Shown here one piece after another: positions 7,586 through 19,090 of a stretch of DNA of 64,000 nt. The position numbers were made by a program, and so were the translations under genes. Source of the stretch: Bacillus halotolerans (lineage in GTDB: Bacteria > Bacillota > Bacilli > Bacillales > Bacillaceae); assembly GCF_001517105.1 (NCBI RefSeq), contig NZ_LPVF01000008.1, forward strand, positions 806,001 through 870,000, given 5' to 3'. Position 1 is the stretch's first letter. Each line of letters starts with the position of its first letter. The notes beneath the pieces are model-generated. The model searched no databases and was not told the DNA's origin. It was given only the letters and a program-made list of their open reading frames with translations.

Positions 7586-9646
7586 TCAAATTCGTCTATC
7601 CCAATGGCGGTGGGCGGCAACCGCTTCGATAAACGCTTTGCTGAAGCCGGTGTAATCATCTTCGTCTTTTGCTGACACAACGCCCGGCCCCTCTGTTGTG
7701 CCGACAGCCGATTTGAGGAGGTCAACTCCTTCGTTTGCCGCGCCGACCGTCTTATAGTGATTGTAGGCTTCTCTGATAAACGCCATCGCTTGTTTATCTT
7801 CTTTTAATTCAGGTCCTCCTGCGGCATAAACGGCATCATACAGAACAGAATCAACCGTCAGGAATGTGCCGCTGACCTCAAGCTGCTGTCCGGCGCCGCT
7901 TGTGATGTACCCCAGCGCTTGACTGATGATATCCGCTGTGATCCCTTCTTGTTTTAAGGCATCCAGCACTGTTTGCAGTTCTTTTTCATCAAAACCATTG
8001 CCGGCGAGAACCGCGACTTTTCTCGTTGACGCTGTTTTCACTGTACGGGCTTGGCTTAACGCAGGTGAGGTAAGGATTTCTTTTGATGCTTTGCGTTTCG
8101 CCGGCGGCGCCACGCCTACTCCTTTGGCGATTTCTTCTGCTAAATCTGCATCGACATTGCTGAAGACATCAACGACCTGCCGCTGCACATCTTTGCTTTT
8201 GATCTTCCCGACCTCGAAACAAAAGGCGGAAATGATGTGCTTTTTCTCAACCGGGGACATGCTGTTCCAGAACAGTTTTGCCTGTGAGTAGTAATTATTG
8301 AAACTGTCGCTCCGCTGGCGGATTTTTCTGCCTTCTACTTTCTCCTGATAGTGGACATAACCGCCTTCTTCGGCTGACGCAGGAGACGGGTCATTGTTCT
8401 GCAGAGAGTTTTTATGATAAGCGACCGGCCCCTTGTTGATGGTCATCCGGTGATAACCGTCGTACTGGTTGTTATGGAACGGACATACCGGGCGGTTAAT
8501 CGGAATCTCGTGGAAGTTCGGGCCGCCAAGACGGATCAGCTGTGTATCCGTATAAGAGAAAAGCCGTCCCTGCAGCAGCGGGTCATTTGTGAAGTCGATG
8601 CCCGGCACGACATTTCCCGGGTGGAATGCGACTTGTTCTGTTTCCGCAAACACATTATCCTGGTTGCGGTTCAGCGTCATTTTCCCAATGATCTTCACCG
8701 GTACAAGCTCTTCCGGCCAAAGCTTCGTCGGATCAAGAATATCAAAATCAAAGTTGAATTCATCTTCTTCATCTATCATCTGCACGCCTAGCTCATATTC
8801 AACAACGCCGCCGTTTTCAATCGTTTCCCACAGGTCGCGGCGGTGGAAATCAGGGTCTTTTCCGGCAATTTTCTGCGCTTCATCCCATACGAGAGAATGT
8901 ACGCCGAGCACCGGCTTCCAATGGAATTTCACGAAACGCGCCTTTCCTTGTTCGTTCACAAAACGGAACGTGTGAACGCCAAAGCCCTCCATCATCCGGT
9001 AGCTGCGGGGAATGCCTCTGTCAGACATCGTCCACATCACCATGTGAGCAGACTCTGGATTATTGGCGACAAAGTCCCAAAACGTATCATGAGCTGTCGC
9101 GGCCTGGGGCATTTCATTGTGCGGCTCAGGCTTAAACGCATGCACCAAATCCGGGAATTTGATCGCATCCTGAATAAAGAACACCGGGATATTATTGCCT
9201 ACTAGATCATAGTTTCCTTCTTCGGTATAGAATTTCGTCGCAAAGCCTCTGGCGTCACGCACCGTGTCAGCGGAGCCTTTGGAGCCCGCAACTGTTGAAA
9301 ACCGGACAAATACCGGTGTCTTCACCGAAGGGTCCTGAAGAAATTTCGCCCGGGTGAATTCTGTCATCGGTTCATAAACCTGAAAAAACCCATGCACGCC
9401 ATACCCGCGCGCGTGCACGATCCGTTCAGGGATTCTCTCATGGTCAAAATGGGTCATCTTCTCCCGAAAGTGAAAATCCTCCATCAACGTCGGGCCGCGA
9501 ACTCCGGCTTTTAACGAATGTTCGTCCTCAGACACCCGTACGCCTTGGTTTGTCGTCATTTTCTTTCCGCTGTTATCAACCCTGTACTGTTCGAGCTGCT
9601 CGTCTTTTGAGTGTTCATTGACTCGTTTGTTTTGATCATCACTCAT
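7586..9646 (-). CDS. katE: Large-subunit general stress catalase
   Basis: Haem catalase that converts hydrogen peroxide to water and oxygen. The 686-residue length marks the large-subunit clade with a C-terminal flavodoxin-like domain (about residues 530-686). The catalytic His is in IVHARG (His78), the Asn in VGNNIP (around 151), and the proximal haem Tyr in SYTDTQ. I chose the ATG at 9646, with an AAAGGGGG ribosome binding site, which gives the same length as KatE of 168. A sigma-B-type promoter lies 57-83 bases upstream. It is distinct from the shorter vegetative and spore catalases. Confidence 0.95.
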   Translation of the reverse strand: MSDDQNKRVNEHSKDEQLEQYRVDNSGKKMTTNQGVRVSEDEHSLKAGVRGPTLMEDFHFREKMTHFDHERIPERIVHARGYGVHGFFQVYEPMTEFTRAKFLQDPSVKTPVFVRFSTVAGSKGSADTVRDARGFATKFYTEEGNYDLVGNNIPVFFIQDAIKFPDLVHAFKPEPHNEMPQAATAHDTFWDFVANNPESAHMVMWTMSDRGIPRSYRMMEGFGVHTFRFVNEQGKARFVKFHWKPVLGVHSLVWDEAQKIAGKDPDFHRRDLWETIENGGVVEYELGVQMIDEEDEFNFDFDILDPTKLWPEELVPVKIIGKMTLNRNQDNVFAETEQVAFHPGNVVPGIDFTNDPLLQGRLFSYTDTQLIRLGGPNFHEIPINRPVCPFHNNQYDGYHRMTINKGPVAYHKNSLQNNDPSPASAEEGGYVHYQEKVEGRKIRQRSDSFNNYYSQAKLFWNSMSPVEKKHIISAFCFEVGKIKSKDVQRQVVDVFSNVDADLAEEIAKGVGVAPPAKRKASKEILTSPALSQARTVKTASTRKVAVLAGNGFDEKELQTVLDALKQEGITADIISQALGYITSGAGQQLEVSGTFLTVDSVLYDAVYAAGGPELKEDKQAMAFIREAYNHYKTVGAANEGVDLLKSAVGTTEGPGVVSAKDEDDYTGFSKAFIEAVAAHRHWDRRI

Positions 9647-9702
9647 GTCTGCTCCCCCTTTTCCTATTGCAGATCTCAAAAAATAAACATTCTACAGCAC
9701 AT

Positions 9703-9728
9703 TTACCCGGGGCGATCTGTATATAAAC
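9703..9728 (-). promoter_or_regulatory. Sigma-B-type promoter of katE
   Basis: On the minus strand, GTTTAT (9728-9723) and GGGTAA (9708-9703) are separated by 14 bases, close to the sigma-B consensus GTTTAA-N12-15-GGGWAW. It lies 57 bases before the katE start, consistent with katE being a general stress gene. Confidence 0.85.
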
Positions 9729-9807
9729 TGCTCATCTGCTCTCTAGGTTTTGAGGTCTACTTGTCAACATGAGGTCATAAATATTTGAAATAAGCCTTCT
9801 CGAAGTG

Positions 9808-9821
9808 TGGAAGCGCTTACT
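9808..9821 (+). promoter_or_regulatory. cre-like CcpA site overlapping the citH promoter
   Basis: TGGAAGCGCTTACT has the palindromic core of a catabolite-responsive element and runs directly into a TATAAT -10 box at 9821-9826, in a position to block RNA polymerase. No strong -35 box is visible, which suits an activator-dependent promoter. Confidence 0.7.
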
Positions 9822-9854
9822 ATAATTGTGCTGTTGAATGGAGGAGGTCATATC

Positions 9855-11135
9855 GTGCTTGCGATACTCGGTTTTGTGATGATCATTGTCTTCATGTATC
9901 TTATTATGTCTAACCGGCTTTCCGCTCTTATTGCCTTGATTGTCGTTCCTGTTGTGTTTGCCCTGATCAGCGGATTCGGCAAAGACCTGGGCGATATGAT
10001 GCTTCAGGGTGTAACAGGTCTCGCTCCGACAGGCATCATGCTATTATTTGCGATCCTGTATTTCGGCATCATGATTGATTCAGGTTTGTTCGATCCGCTC
10101 ATTGCCAAAATCTTATCCCTTGTCAAAGGAGATCCATTAAAAATCGCTGTCGGCACAGCGGTGTTGACGATGACCATTTCGCTGGACGGAGATGGGACAA
10201 CAACGTACATGATTACCATTGCTGCGATGCTTCCGCTATACAAACGGCTCGGCATGAACCGGCTGGTGTTGGCGGGAATTGCAATGCTCGGATCGGGAGT
10301 CATGAATATTATTCCGTGGGGAGGACCGACTGCAAGGGTGTTGGCTTCTCTAAAATTGGACACGTCAGAAGTCTTCACTCCGCTGATTCCTGCTATGATC
10401 GCCGGCATTCTCTGGGTGCTTGCCGCAGCCTATATTCTTGGAAAAAAAGAACGGAAACGGCTCGGTGTCATTTCAATTGAACACCAGCACGCGTCCGATC
10501 CGGATACAGCGCCGCTCAAACGACCCGCTCTCCAGTGGTTTAACCTGCTGCTGACTGTCGTGCTGATGGCGGCTTTGATCACCAGCCTGCTCCCGCTCCC
10601 TGTTCTTTTTATGATCGCATTTGCTGTCGCCTTGATGGTGAACTATCCAAATGTCAAAGAGCAGCAAAAGCGGATCTCAGCGCATGCAGGAAATGCGTTA
10701 AACGTTGTCTCCATGGTGTTTGCCGCCGGCATTTTCACAGGCATTTTGTCGGGCACAAAAATGGTAGACGCGATGGCGCATTCTCTCGTATCACTCATCC
10801 CTGACGCCATGGGCCCGCATCTGCCCTTGATTACTGCCATCGTCAGCATGCCATTTACCTTTTTTATGTCGAATGACGCCTTTTACTTCGGTGTTCTGCC
10901 GATTATCACAGAAGCCGCCGCTGCTTACGGAATAGATGCCGCAGAAATCGGCAGAGCCTCTTTGCTGGGCCAGCCTGTGCATTTGCTCAGTCCTCTCGTT
11001 CCTTCCACTTATTTATTGGTCGGAATGGCGGGCGTCAGCTTTGGCGACCATCAAAAATTCACGATCAAATGGGCCGTGGGAACAACCATTGTGATGACGA
11101 TTGCGGCACTGCTGATTGGGATTATTTCATTTTAA
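9855..11135 (+). CDS. citH: Metal-citrate transporter, CitMHS family
   Basis: Inner-membrane proton symporter for divalent-metal citrate complexes (CitMHS family); CitH of B. subtilis (formerly YxiQ) takes up calcium-citrate. The chain is 426 residues with about 12 membrane segments and the conserved loops SLDGDGTTTYMI and NIIPWGGPTAR near residues 120-160. The GTG at 9855 follows a GGAGGAGG ribosome binding site and gives the family length; an upstream reading-frame extension has no such site. A cre-like element overlaps the promoter. Confidence 0.93.
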   Translation: MLAILGFVMIIVFMYLIMSNRLSALIALIVVPVVFALISGFGKDLGDMMLQGVTGLAPTGIMLLFAILYFGIMIDSGLFDPLIAKILSLVKGDPLKIAVGTAVLTMTISLDGDGTTTYMITIAAMLPLYKRLGMNRLVLAGIAMLGSGVMNIIPWGGPTARVLASLKLDTSEVFTPLIPAMIAGILWVLAAAYILGKKERKRLGVISIEHQHASDPDTAPLKRPALQWFNLLLTVVLMAALITSLLPLPVLFMIAFAVALMVNYPNVKEQQKRISAHAGNALNVVSMVFAAGIFTGILSGTKMVDAMAHSLVSLIPDAMGPHLPLITAIVSMPFTFFMSNDAFYFGVLPIITEAAAAYGIDAAEIGRASLLGQPVHLLSPLVPSTYLLVGMAGVSFGDHQKFTIKWAVGTTIVMTIAALLIGIISF

Positions 11136-11144
11136 TGTGAGAAA

Positions 11145-11174
11145 AGGATTTCCGCTTCCGGAAATCCTCTTTTG
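11145..11174. terminator. Terminator between citH and the convergent secreted-protein gene
   Basis: AGGATTTCCG (11145-11154) and CGGAAATCCT (11159-11168) form a stem followed by CTTTT, and by AAAA on the opposite side. It can end transcription from both sides. Confidence 0.88.
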
Positions 11175-11179
11175 GTAAT

Positions 11180-12286
11180 TTAATTGATATATTTTATGAC
11201 AGGCAAGCTTTCAGCACCTGAAGCATAGTAGTAATTTAAAACACTGAAAAAGTCTATCGCTTTGCCGGTTTTCAGATCAACGATTAATATATGGTCCCCA
11301 TAGTTCTGATCATCCGCATCAAGCCTTCTAGGTGTTTTTTTACCTAACGTATCAAGGAAAGAATCATCATAACCTACCCCGGACTGATAAGCTGATACAT
11401 GATGCATAAAAAGCGTGCCTGTGTCTAAGTAAACCATGATGGCTGAGCTTGAACTTGCATAACTCGAATGATAAGTGACAGGGTCAGAAATATTTTTAAC
11501 CTTCACATCAGAAATGGAATGGGTGCGCTGATTATACCCGCCTCCATAGGAAAAATAATATTCTCTTTCCCAGTCTAATGAAGATGTTTTCGTACTAGAA
11601 TTGTACAGCAGTGTACCATTAGCATAAACGGAACCGTCTCCATACTCAGCAACAAAGGCTTGTAAATTAGACGTTACCGATTTTACACTTGAATAATTTG
11701 AAGGGTTTTTCGCGTTTAACTGAATGTTATATGAATCTCCCGTCGTTCCTTCAGAGTAAACCCGGATCATATAATCGCCAGCGGGAAGCTCTTTTAAAAG
11801 CACTAAGTTCCCTGCTGCCATAGATATATTAGACGGCTGAGCTTCTCCTGTATCCCAATTGACAACATACAATTTCAGATGGTAATCGCTGTTGTCTGAA
11901 AGAATTCTTGTGATAAGGGTTCGATCTGACGAAGTACTGAAAAAGTACATATCATCAGGATTATTTTCATCAAGGACAGAGGTTGTATTGAAAACCTGGT
12001 CATCGGAGTTGTACATGGAACTTGTTTTAAAACCATTCTCATTCGAAGGCTTCTTCACTTTCAGCTTTTCTGTTGTATTGTCCGTTTTAAAGCTTACTTG
12101 CTTCGCTTGATTTAATGAAACACCCTCAGTTTCCTTTTGTTTTTTCAGTTTTTCCTGCTGCTCCATAATTGGTTTATCTTTTAACACACTTTGCGCTGAG
12201 GCAGCATTTGAATTCAGACATAAGCTAAAAACAACAAGCAACACAGTACACAAAAAAGGCAGTGAAACAATTTTTTTGTTCTTCAT
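11180..12286 (-). CDS. Secreted protein of unknown function with a PPC-like domain
   Basis: A 368-residue protein starting MKNKKIVSLP at 12286 after a GGAAAGGGG ribosome binding site. It has a clear Sec signal peptide ending near NAASAQS. Residues of roughly 30-75 are Lys/Gln/Glu-rich and low in complexity. About residues 95-195 resemble a bacterial pre-peptidase C-terminal (PPC-like) beta-sandwich: DDMYFFS, then LYVVNWDTG, LLKELPAGDYMIRVYS. The C-terminal half is rich in Ser, Tyr and Gly and carries no motif I recognise. It lies about 100 bases downstream of the second bgl operon on the same strand and could be cotranscribed. I do not recall it in 168, where bglS occupies this place. Confidence 0.72.
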   Translation of the reverse strand: MKNKKIVSLPFLCTVLLVVFSLCLNSNAASAQSVLKDKPIMEQQEKLKKQKETEGVSLNQAKQVSFKTDNTTEKLKVKKPSNENGFKTSSMYNSDDQVFNTTSVLDENNPDDMYFFSTSSDRTLITRILSDNSDYHLKLYVVNWDTGEAQPSNISMAAGNLVLLKELPAGDYMIRVYSEGTTGDSYNIQLNAKNPSNYSSVKSVTSNLQAFVAEYGDGSVYANGTLLYNSSTKTSSLDWEREYYFSYGGGYNQRTHSISDVKVKNISDPVTYHSSYASSSSAIMVYLDTGTLFMHHVSAYQSGVGYDDSFLDTLGKKTPRRLDADDQNYGDHILIVDLKTGKAIDFFSVLNYYYASGAESLPVIKYIN

Positions 12287-12384
12287 ATACAAACCCCTTT
12301 CCAATTTTATACTATACATATCGGCAAGGGGCTCGGATCATTTACATAAATATATTTATTTTCATAAATTGTTTATTTTTTCTA

Positions 12385-15655
<3,271 letters not shown>

Positions 15656-15680
15656 TTCCCCTCATCCCTTCCGCTGAAAA

Positions 15681-15755
15681 ATAAAAAACCTAAACTACCC
15701 CTGCCACAATAGGAACAAGTAGTTTAGGTTTTGCCTGCTGACCAGTAACAATCCT
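15681..15755 (-). promoter_or_regulatory. RAT antiterminator/terminator unit 1 (proximal to the bglP-like gene)
   Basis: On the minus strand, GGATTGTTACTG...AGCAGGCAAAACC (15755-15727) is a ribonucleic antiterminator of the LicT/SacT type. It overlaps the 5' arm of a terminator: the arms GTAGTTTAGGTTT (15719-15731) and AAACCTAAACTAC (15686-15698) pair, followed by T-rich sequence. LicT binding to the RAT should prevent the terminator from forming. Confidence 0.9.
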
Positions 15756-15817
15756 ATAAAACTTCATCATTCGATTTTTCTTCAATTTTGCTCCATCACC
15801 ATCCCCTGAAAAAAATA

Positions 15818-15900
15818 AAAACCTAAATTACCACTAGCGCAGACAGAGATCCTCCGCACTCATCGTAATTTAGGTTTTGCCTGCTTATCAGTAACAATCC
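15818..15900 (-). promoter_or_regulatory. RAT antiterminator/terminator unit 2 (distal, tandem copy)
   Basis: A second complete unit lies about 145 bases upstream of unit 1: RAT GGATTGTTACTG...AGCAGGCAAAACC (15900-15873) overlapping a terminator with arms 15865-15878 and 15818-15831, then T-rich sequence. The loop sequences differ from unit 1 while the RAT sides are almost identical, so both look functional. Transcripts must pass both before reaching the bglP-like gene. Confidence 0.9.
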
Positions 15901-15928
15901 TAAAATCATAATATATTGATGTAAGAAG

Positions 15929-15965
15929 AAATTAACACACGAAAATAAAAATGTCAACGCTTTCA
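15929..15965 (-). promoter_or_regulatory. Promoter and cre site of the second bgl operon
   Basis: On the minus strand TTGACA (15957-15952) and TAATTT (15934-15929) are 17 bases apart. The -35 box lies inside a perfect cre, whose plus-strand sequence is TGTCAACGCTTTCA (15952-15965). The cre ends exactly where the licT stop codon begins. The same arrangement, with the same 14-base cre, occurs before bglP at 32.86 kb. Confidence 0.82.
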
Positions 15966-16799
15966 TCATGTTTGTTTGACGACCCTTTCAATATGAATCG
16001 TTAAGTACAGCAGCTCGTCCCTGGTGAGTTTGTGTTCATATTCGTGTTCCATATACGTTTTGATTTTCTTCGTGCAGTCATACGCGCGATGATATTTTTC
16101 TTTCACCGTTTCCAGCAAAAAATCGTCCTGGCTTTCCAGGTAGGTTCCGTTAAAAAGACGCTGCGCGAAAAACTTCAGGTGAGTGACAAACCGATAATAA
16201 TGCAGCGATTCTTCATCAAATTCAATATTAAAATGATATTTTACAATACTTAAAATCTCTTGCATCACTTTTGTAATGTTGATGATATTGGGCATCTCTT
16301 CATTGAGTTCGGCATTCACGATATGGAGGGCAATAAAACCTGCTTCATCCTCCGGCAGGGAAACACCTGTCTTGTTTTTCACCATGTGCAGCGCTTCTTT
16401 GCCGACCGCAAACTCATCTTTGTACAGCCGTTTGGTTTCCCACAGCAACGCATTTTTGATATCAAGACCCTTTTTATTGCGCTGTATGGCAAAGTTAATA
16501 TGATCGGTCAGCGACACGTAGATGCTGTCGTTCAGCTTTTTTCCAAGCTGTAATTTCGCATAGCTGATAATGTCCTCACACACTTCCATACATTCAAGCG
16601 GTATTTCATACAAAAGGGTTTTAAATTTCTCTGATACATCCTTGTTATCGAGAGTGAACACCTTCTCAATGCGTGCTTCATCGACCTCGTCGCCGGACTT
16701 TTTTTGGAACGCGAGCCCTCTGCCCATGATGACCAATTCGCTCCCTTGTTCATTGACCACACTGATCACGTTATTGTTGATCACCTTCGCAATCTTCAT
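15966..16799 (-). CDS. licT: Transcriptional antiterminator LicT (BglG family)
   Basis: RNA-binding antiterminator that, in the presence of beta-glucosides, binds RAT elements and opens bgl operons. The 277 residues start at the ATG at 16799 (MKIAKVINNN). They comprise the CAT RNA-binding domain (about 1-56) and two PRD domains, with the four regulatory His present: His100 and His159 (PRD1), His207 and His269 (PRD2). These are phosphorylated by the PTS permease (negative) and HPr (positive). In 168 the next gene is bglS (lichenase); here it is the second bglP-like/bglH-like pair. The standard bglPH operon at 29-33 kb should also be its target. Confidence 0.95.
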   Translation of the reverse strand: MKIAKVINNNVISVVNEQGSELVIMGRGLAFQKKSGDEVDEARIEKVFTLDNKDVSEKFKTLLYEIPLECMEVCEDIISYAKLQLGKKLNDSIYVSLTDHINFAIQRNKKGLDIKNALLWETKRLYKDEFAVGKEALHMVKNKTGVSLPEDEAGFIALHIVNAELNEEMPNIINITKVMQEILSIVKYHFNIEFDEESLHYYRFVTHLKFFAQRLFNGTYLESQDDFLLETVKEKYHRAYDCTKKIKTYMEHEYEHKLTRDELLYLTIHIERVVKQT

Positions 16800-16839
16800 G
16801 ACATGTCCCTCCAATCAGCTAAGAACAGACTACACCTTG

Positions 16840-16867
16840 ATTGTACATTCTTTTTGTACTAGGTCAA
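16840..16867 (-). promoter_or_regulatory. Sigma-A-type promoter of licT
   Basis: On the minus strand TTGACC (16867-16862) and TACAAT (16845-16840) are 16 bases apart, about 40 bases before the licT start. No RAT or terminator is visible ahead of licT, so its basal expression does not appear to depend on LicT. Confidence 0.75.
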
Positions 16868-16895
16868 TATCTTCAGGGAAAGAGCAGCGATCCGG

Positions 16896-17576
16896 TCAAT
16901 ATCCTTCACTCAGCACCGTCTGCCCGCTCTGTTTCTGAAGCAGCGCCTCAAGATGGCGTTCAAAGGATTCCTTGTCTGCCCCCTGCTTCTTGACTATGCC
17001 ATTCATTAAGCTGATGCTTTCGGCATTGTATTTCGTATATTGTTTTTTCAGCTGATCCAGCTGTTTTCTTGTTTGTTTAGCGTTTTTCGGTGTGACTTGA
17101 TTGATGAGAGCGATCATGCTGCCGGTAATCTCAAAAAAGGTGTCTCTATTGTCTTTAAGCTGCTGATTCTCATTGCGGCTCTTTTCTTGATTGCGGGTTT
17201 TCTGAAGCATTGCGAATGCCTCTCTGTTTTGTTTTTTGAGCCGGCCGTTTTCGAGTTTAATGGATTCAAGATTTTTCTTCGCTATATCTGCTTCCTCTTC
17301 TGTCATGCTGCTGCGAATGAAATATTCAGGGTTGCCGATCCCATAATCAAACGTCTCGCTTACGTGTACCATAGAACTGAAAACAACCGCCAGCTGCATA
17401 TCGTTTGATAGGGTCTGAAAGTCTTGCTTTTTCTTGCTGCCCAGTGATTTTATCATGCTTTGTTTGATCGCCTTTTGATCATGATGGGCGGCGGTCTGAA
17501 CATTGCTTTCGCTTTCACATGCGCTCATCGCAAGAACAGCGACCAGCAGGCTTATCAACAAGCCTATTCGCCTCAT
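16896..17576 (-). CDS. yxiP: Putative lipoprotein (YxiP position)
   Basis: A 226-residue protein with a lipoprotein signal peptide: short basic start, hydrophobic core and the lipobox LAMSAC, with Cys at about residue 19. The mature chain is highly charged and mostly helical, with heptad-like stretches (about 90-150) suggesting a coiled coil. It has no enzyme motif. The ATG has a GAGGAGA ribosome binding site. Position between licT and yxiO corresponds to yxiP of 168; the symbol rests mainly on that. Confidence 0.72.
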   Translation of the reverse strand: MRRIGLLISLLVAVLAMSACESESNVQTAAHHDQKAIKQSMIKSLGSKKKQDFQTLSNDMQLAVVFSSMVHVSETFDYGIGNPEYFIRSSMTEEEADIAKKNLESIKLENGRLKKQNREAFAMLQKTRNQEKSRNENQQLKDNRDTFFEITGSMIALINQVTPKNAKQTRKQLDQLKKQYTKYNAESISLMNGIVKKQGADKESFERHLEALLQKQSGQTVLSEGY

Positions 17577-17786
17577 GCTCTGTCTCCTCTCTGCTGAAAC
17601 TCTTCTGGAAAATGCGGCAAAATATAGTTAAATCGTACCAGATATATGATGTGTCAGCAATAAACCAAAAGTATTATTTGACCTGTATAGAACATAAACA
17701 TTTTGTAAAAATTGACCGCGGTTCCATCCTTTTCTATGCGGTTTCTCGTACAATAGAAGTATCGTTACTGGGGAGGGGCTCTGCAG

Positions 17787-19070
17787 ATGAAACGTTTTAC
17801 GAAACAAGAAAACAGCTGGGTTGTATATGACTGGGCTAACTCTGCTTATTCCATTGTCGTCACAACCGCGGTATTTCCGTTGTTTTATAAATCAGCCGCT
17901 GCGGAAGGCGGTGTCAGCGCTGCTCAATCAACTGCTTATTTAGGTTATACGATAGCGATTTCTACCTTTATTCTCGCCATGCTCGGCCCGATTTTAGGAA
18001 CCATCGCCGACTATGAAGGCTGCAAAAAAAAGTTCTTCGGCTTCTTTGTGTCAGCGGGTGTCGCCAGCACCGCGGCGCTTGCCTTTATTCCAAGTGAACA
18101 TTGGCTGCTTTTGCTGCTGTTCTACACCATATCGGCTGTCGGTTTTTCCGGCGCCAATGTATTCTACGACGCCTTCCTCGTTGACGTCACGCCTGAGGAG
18201 CGAATGAATCTCGTCTCCGCCCGCGGCTTTGGCTTAGGCTATATCGGCAGCACGATCCCATTTATCCTCAGCATCGCCGTGATCCTGCTCGCACAGGCAG
18301 AAACGATTCCGATGTCTGTGTCTGGCGCAAGCCAGCTGTCCTTTTTTATAACGGCCGCTTGGTGGGGGCTGTTTACCATTCCGATGCTGAAACACGTTCA
18401 TCAGCGCTATTACATCAAAAGAGAACCCCGCATCATAGCCAACAGCTTTAAACGCCTCGGGCAAACGATGAAACGGATCCGGCAGTACCGGGCGCTGTTC
18501 CTCTTTCTGCTCGCTTATTTCTTTTATATCGACGGAGTCGGCACCATTATTACGATGTCGACGTCCTACGGGTCAGACTTGGGCATCAGCTCCACAAGTC
18601 TCCTGATCATCCTGTTTGTCACTCAGGTCGTCGCCGCGCCGTTTGCCATTTTATACGGAAGACTGGCGGAGCGCTTCACGGGGAAAACAATGCTGTACGT
18701 TGGCATCGTCATTTATATGATTGTCTGCCTATATGCGTATTTTCTGGAAACGACGCTTGATTTCTGGATTCTAGCCATGCTTGTCGCCACCTCGCAGGGC
18801 GGCATTCAAGCATTAAGCCGCTCCTATTTCGCCAAGCTCGTCCCGAAACACCATGCAAATGAATTCTTCGGCTTCTACAACATTTTCGGAAAATTCGCCT
18901 CGATTATGGGGCCGCTGCTCATCGCCGTTACCGCCCAGCTTACCGGAAAATCATCGACCGCGGTGTTCAGCCTGATCATTTTGTTTGTGATCGGCATTGT
19001 GATTCTTGCCTTTGTGCCGGAAGAAAACAGCACCAATGTCAGCCATCACGAAAACGACCTGCCCCTTTGA
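17787..19070 (+). CDS. yxiO: MFS transporter of the Atg22/UMF1 type
   Basis: A 427-residue major facilitator superfamily membrane protein with about 12 transmembrane segments. The N-terminal WVVYDWANSAYS stretch is diagnostic of the vacuole effluxer Atg22-like family, which in eukaryotes exports amino acids from the vacuole. The bacterial substrate is unknown. Length and position match yxiO of B. subtilis. The ATG follows a GGGGAGG ribosome binding site. It is a single gene, convergent with dbpA. Confidence 0.9.
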   Translation: MKRFTKQENSWVVYDWANSAYSIVVTTAVFPLFYKSAAAEGGVSAAQSTAYLGYTIAISTFILAMLGPILGTIADYEGCKKKFFGFFVSAGVASTAALAFIPSEHWLLLLLFYTISAVGFSGANVFYDAFLVDVTPEERMNLVSARGFGLGYIGSTIPFILSIAVILLAQAETIPMSVSGASQLSFFITAAWWGLFTIPMLKHVHQRYYIKREPRIIANSFKRLGQTMKRIRQYRALFLFLLAYFFYIDGVGTIITMSTSYGSDLGISSTSLLIILFVTQVVAAPFAILYGRLAERFTGKTMLYVGIVIYMIVCLYAYFLETTLDFWILAMLVATSQGGIQALSRSYFAKLVPKHHANEFFGFYNIFGKFASIMGPLLIAVTAQLTGKSSTAVFSLIILFVIGIVILAFVPEENSTNVSHHENDLPL

Positions 19071-19090
19071 CTGGAGCAGGCCGTTTTTTT
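19055..19090 (+). terminator. Terminator overlapping the end of yxiO
   Basis: CGACCTGCCCC and GGAGCAGGCCG form an imperfect stem followed by seven T. The 5' arm lies within the last codons of yxiO. Confidence 0.8.
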
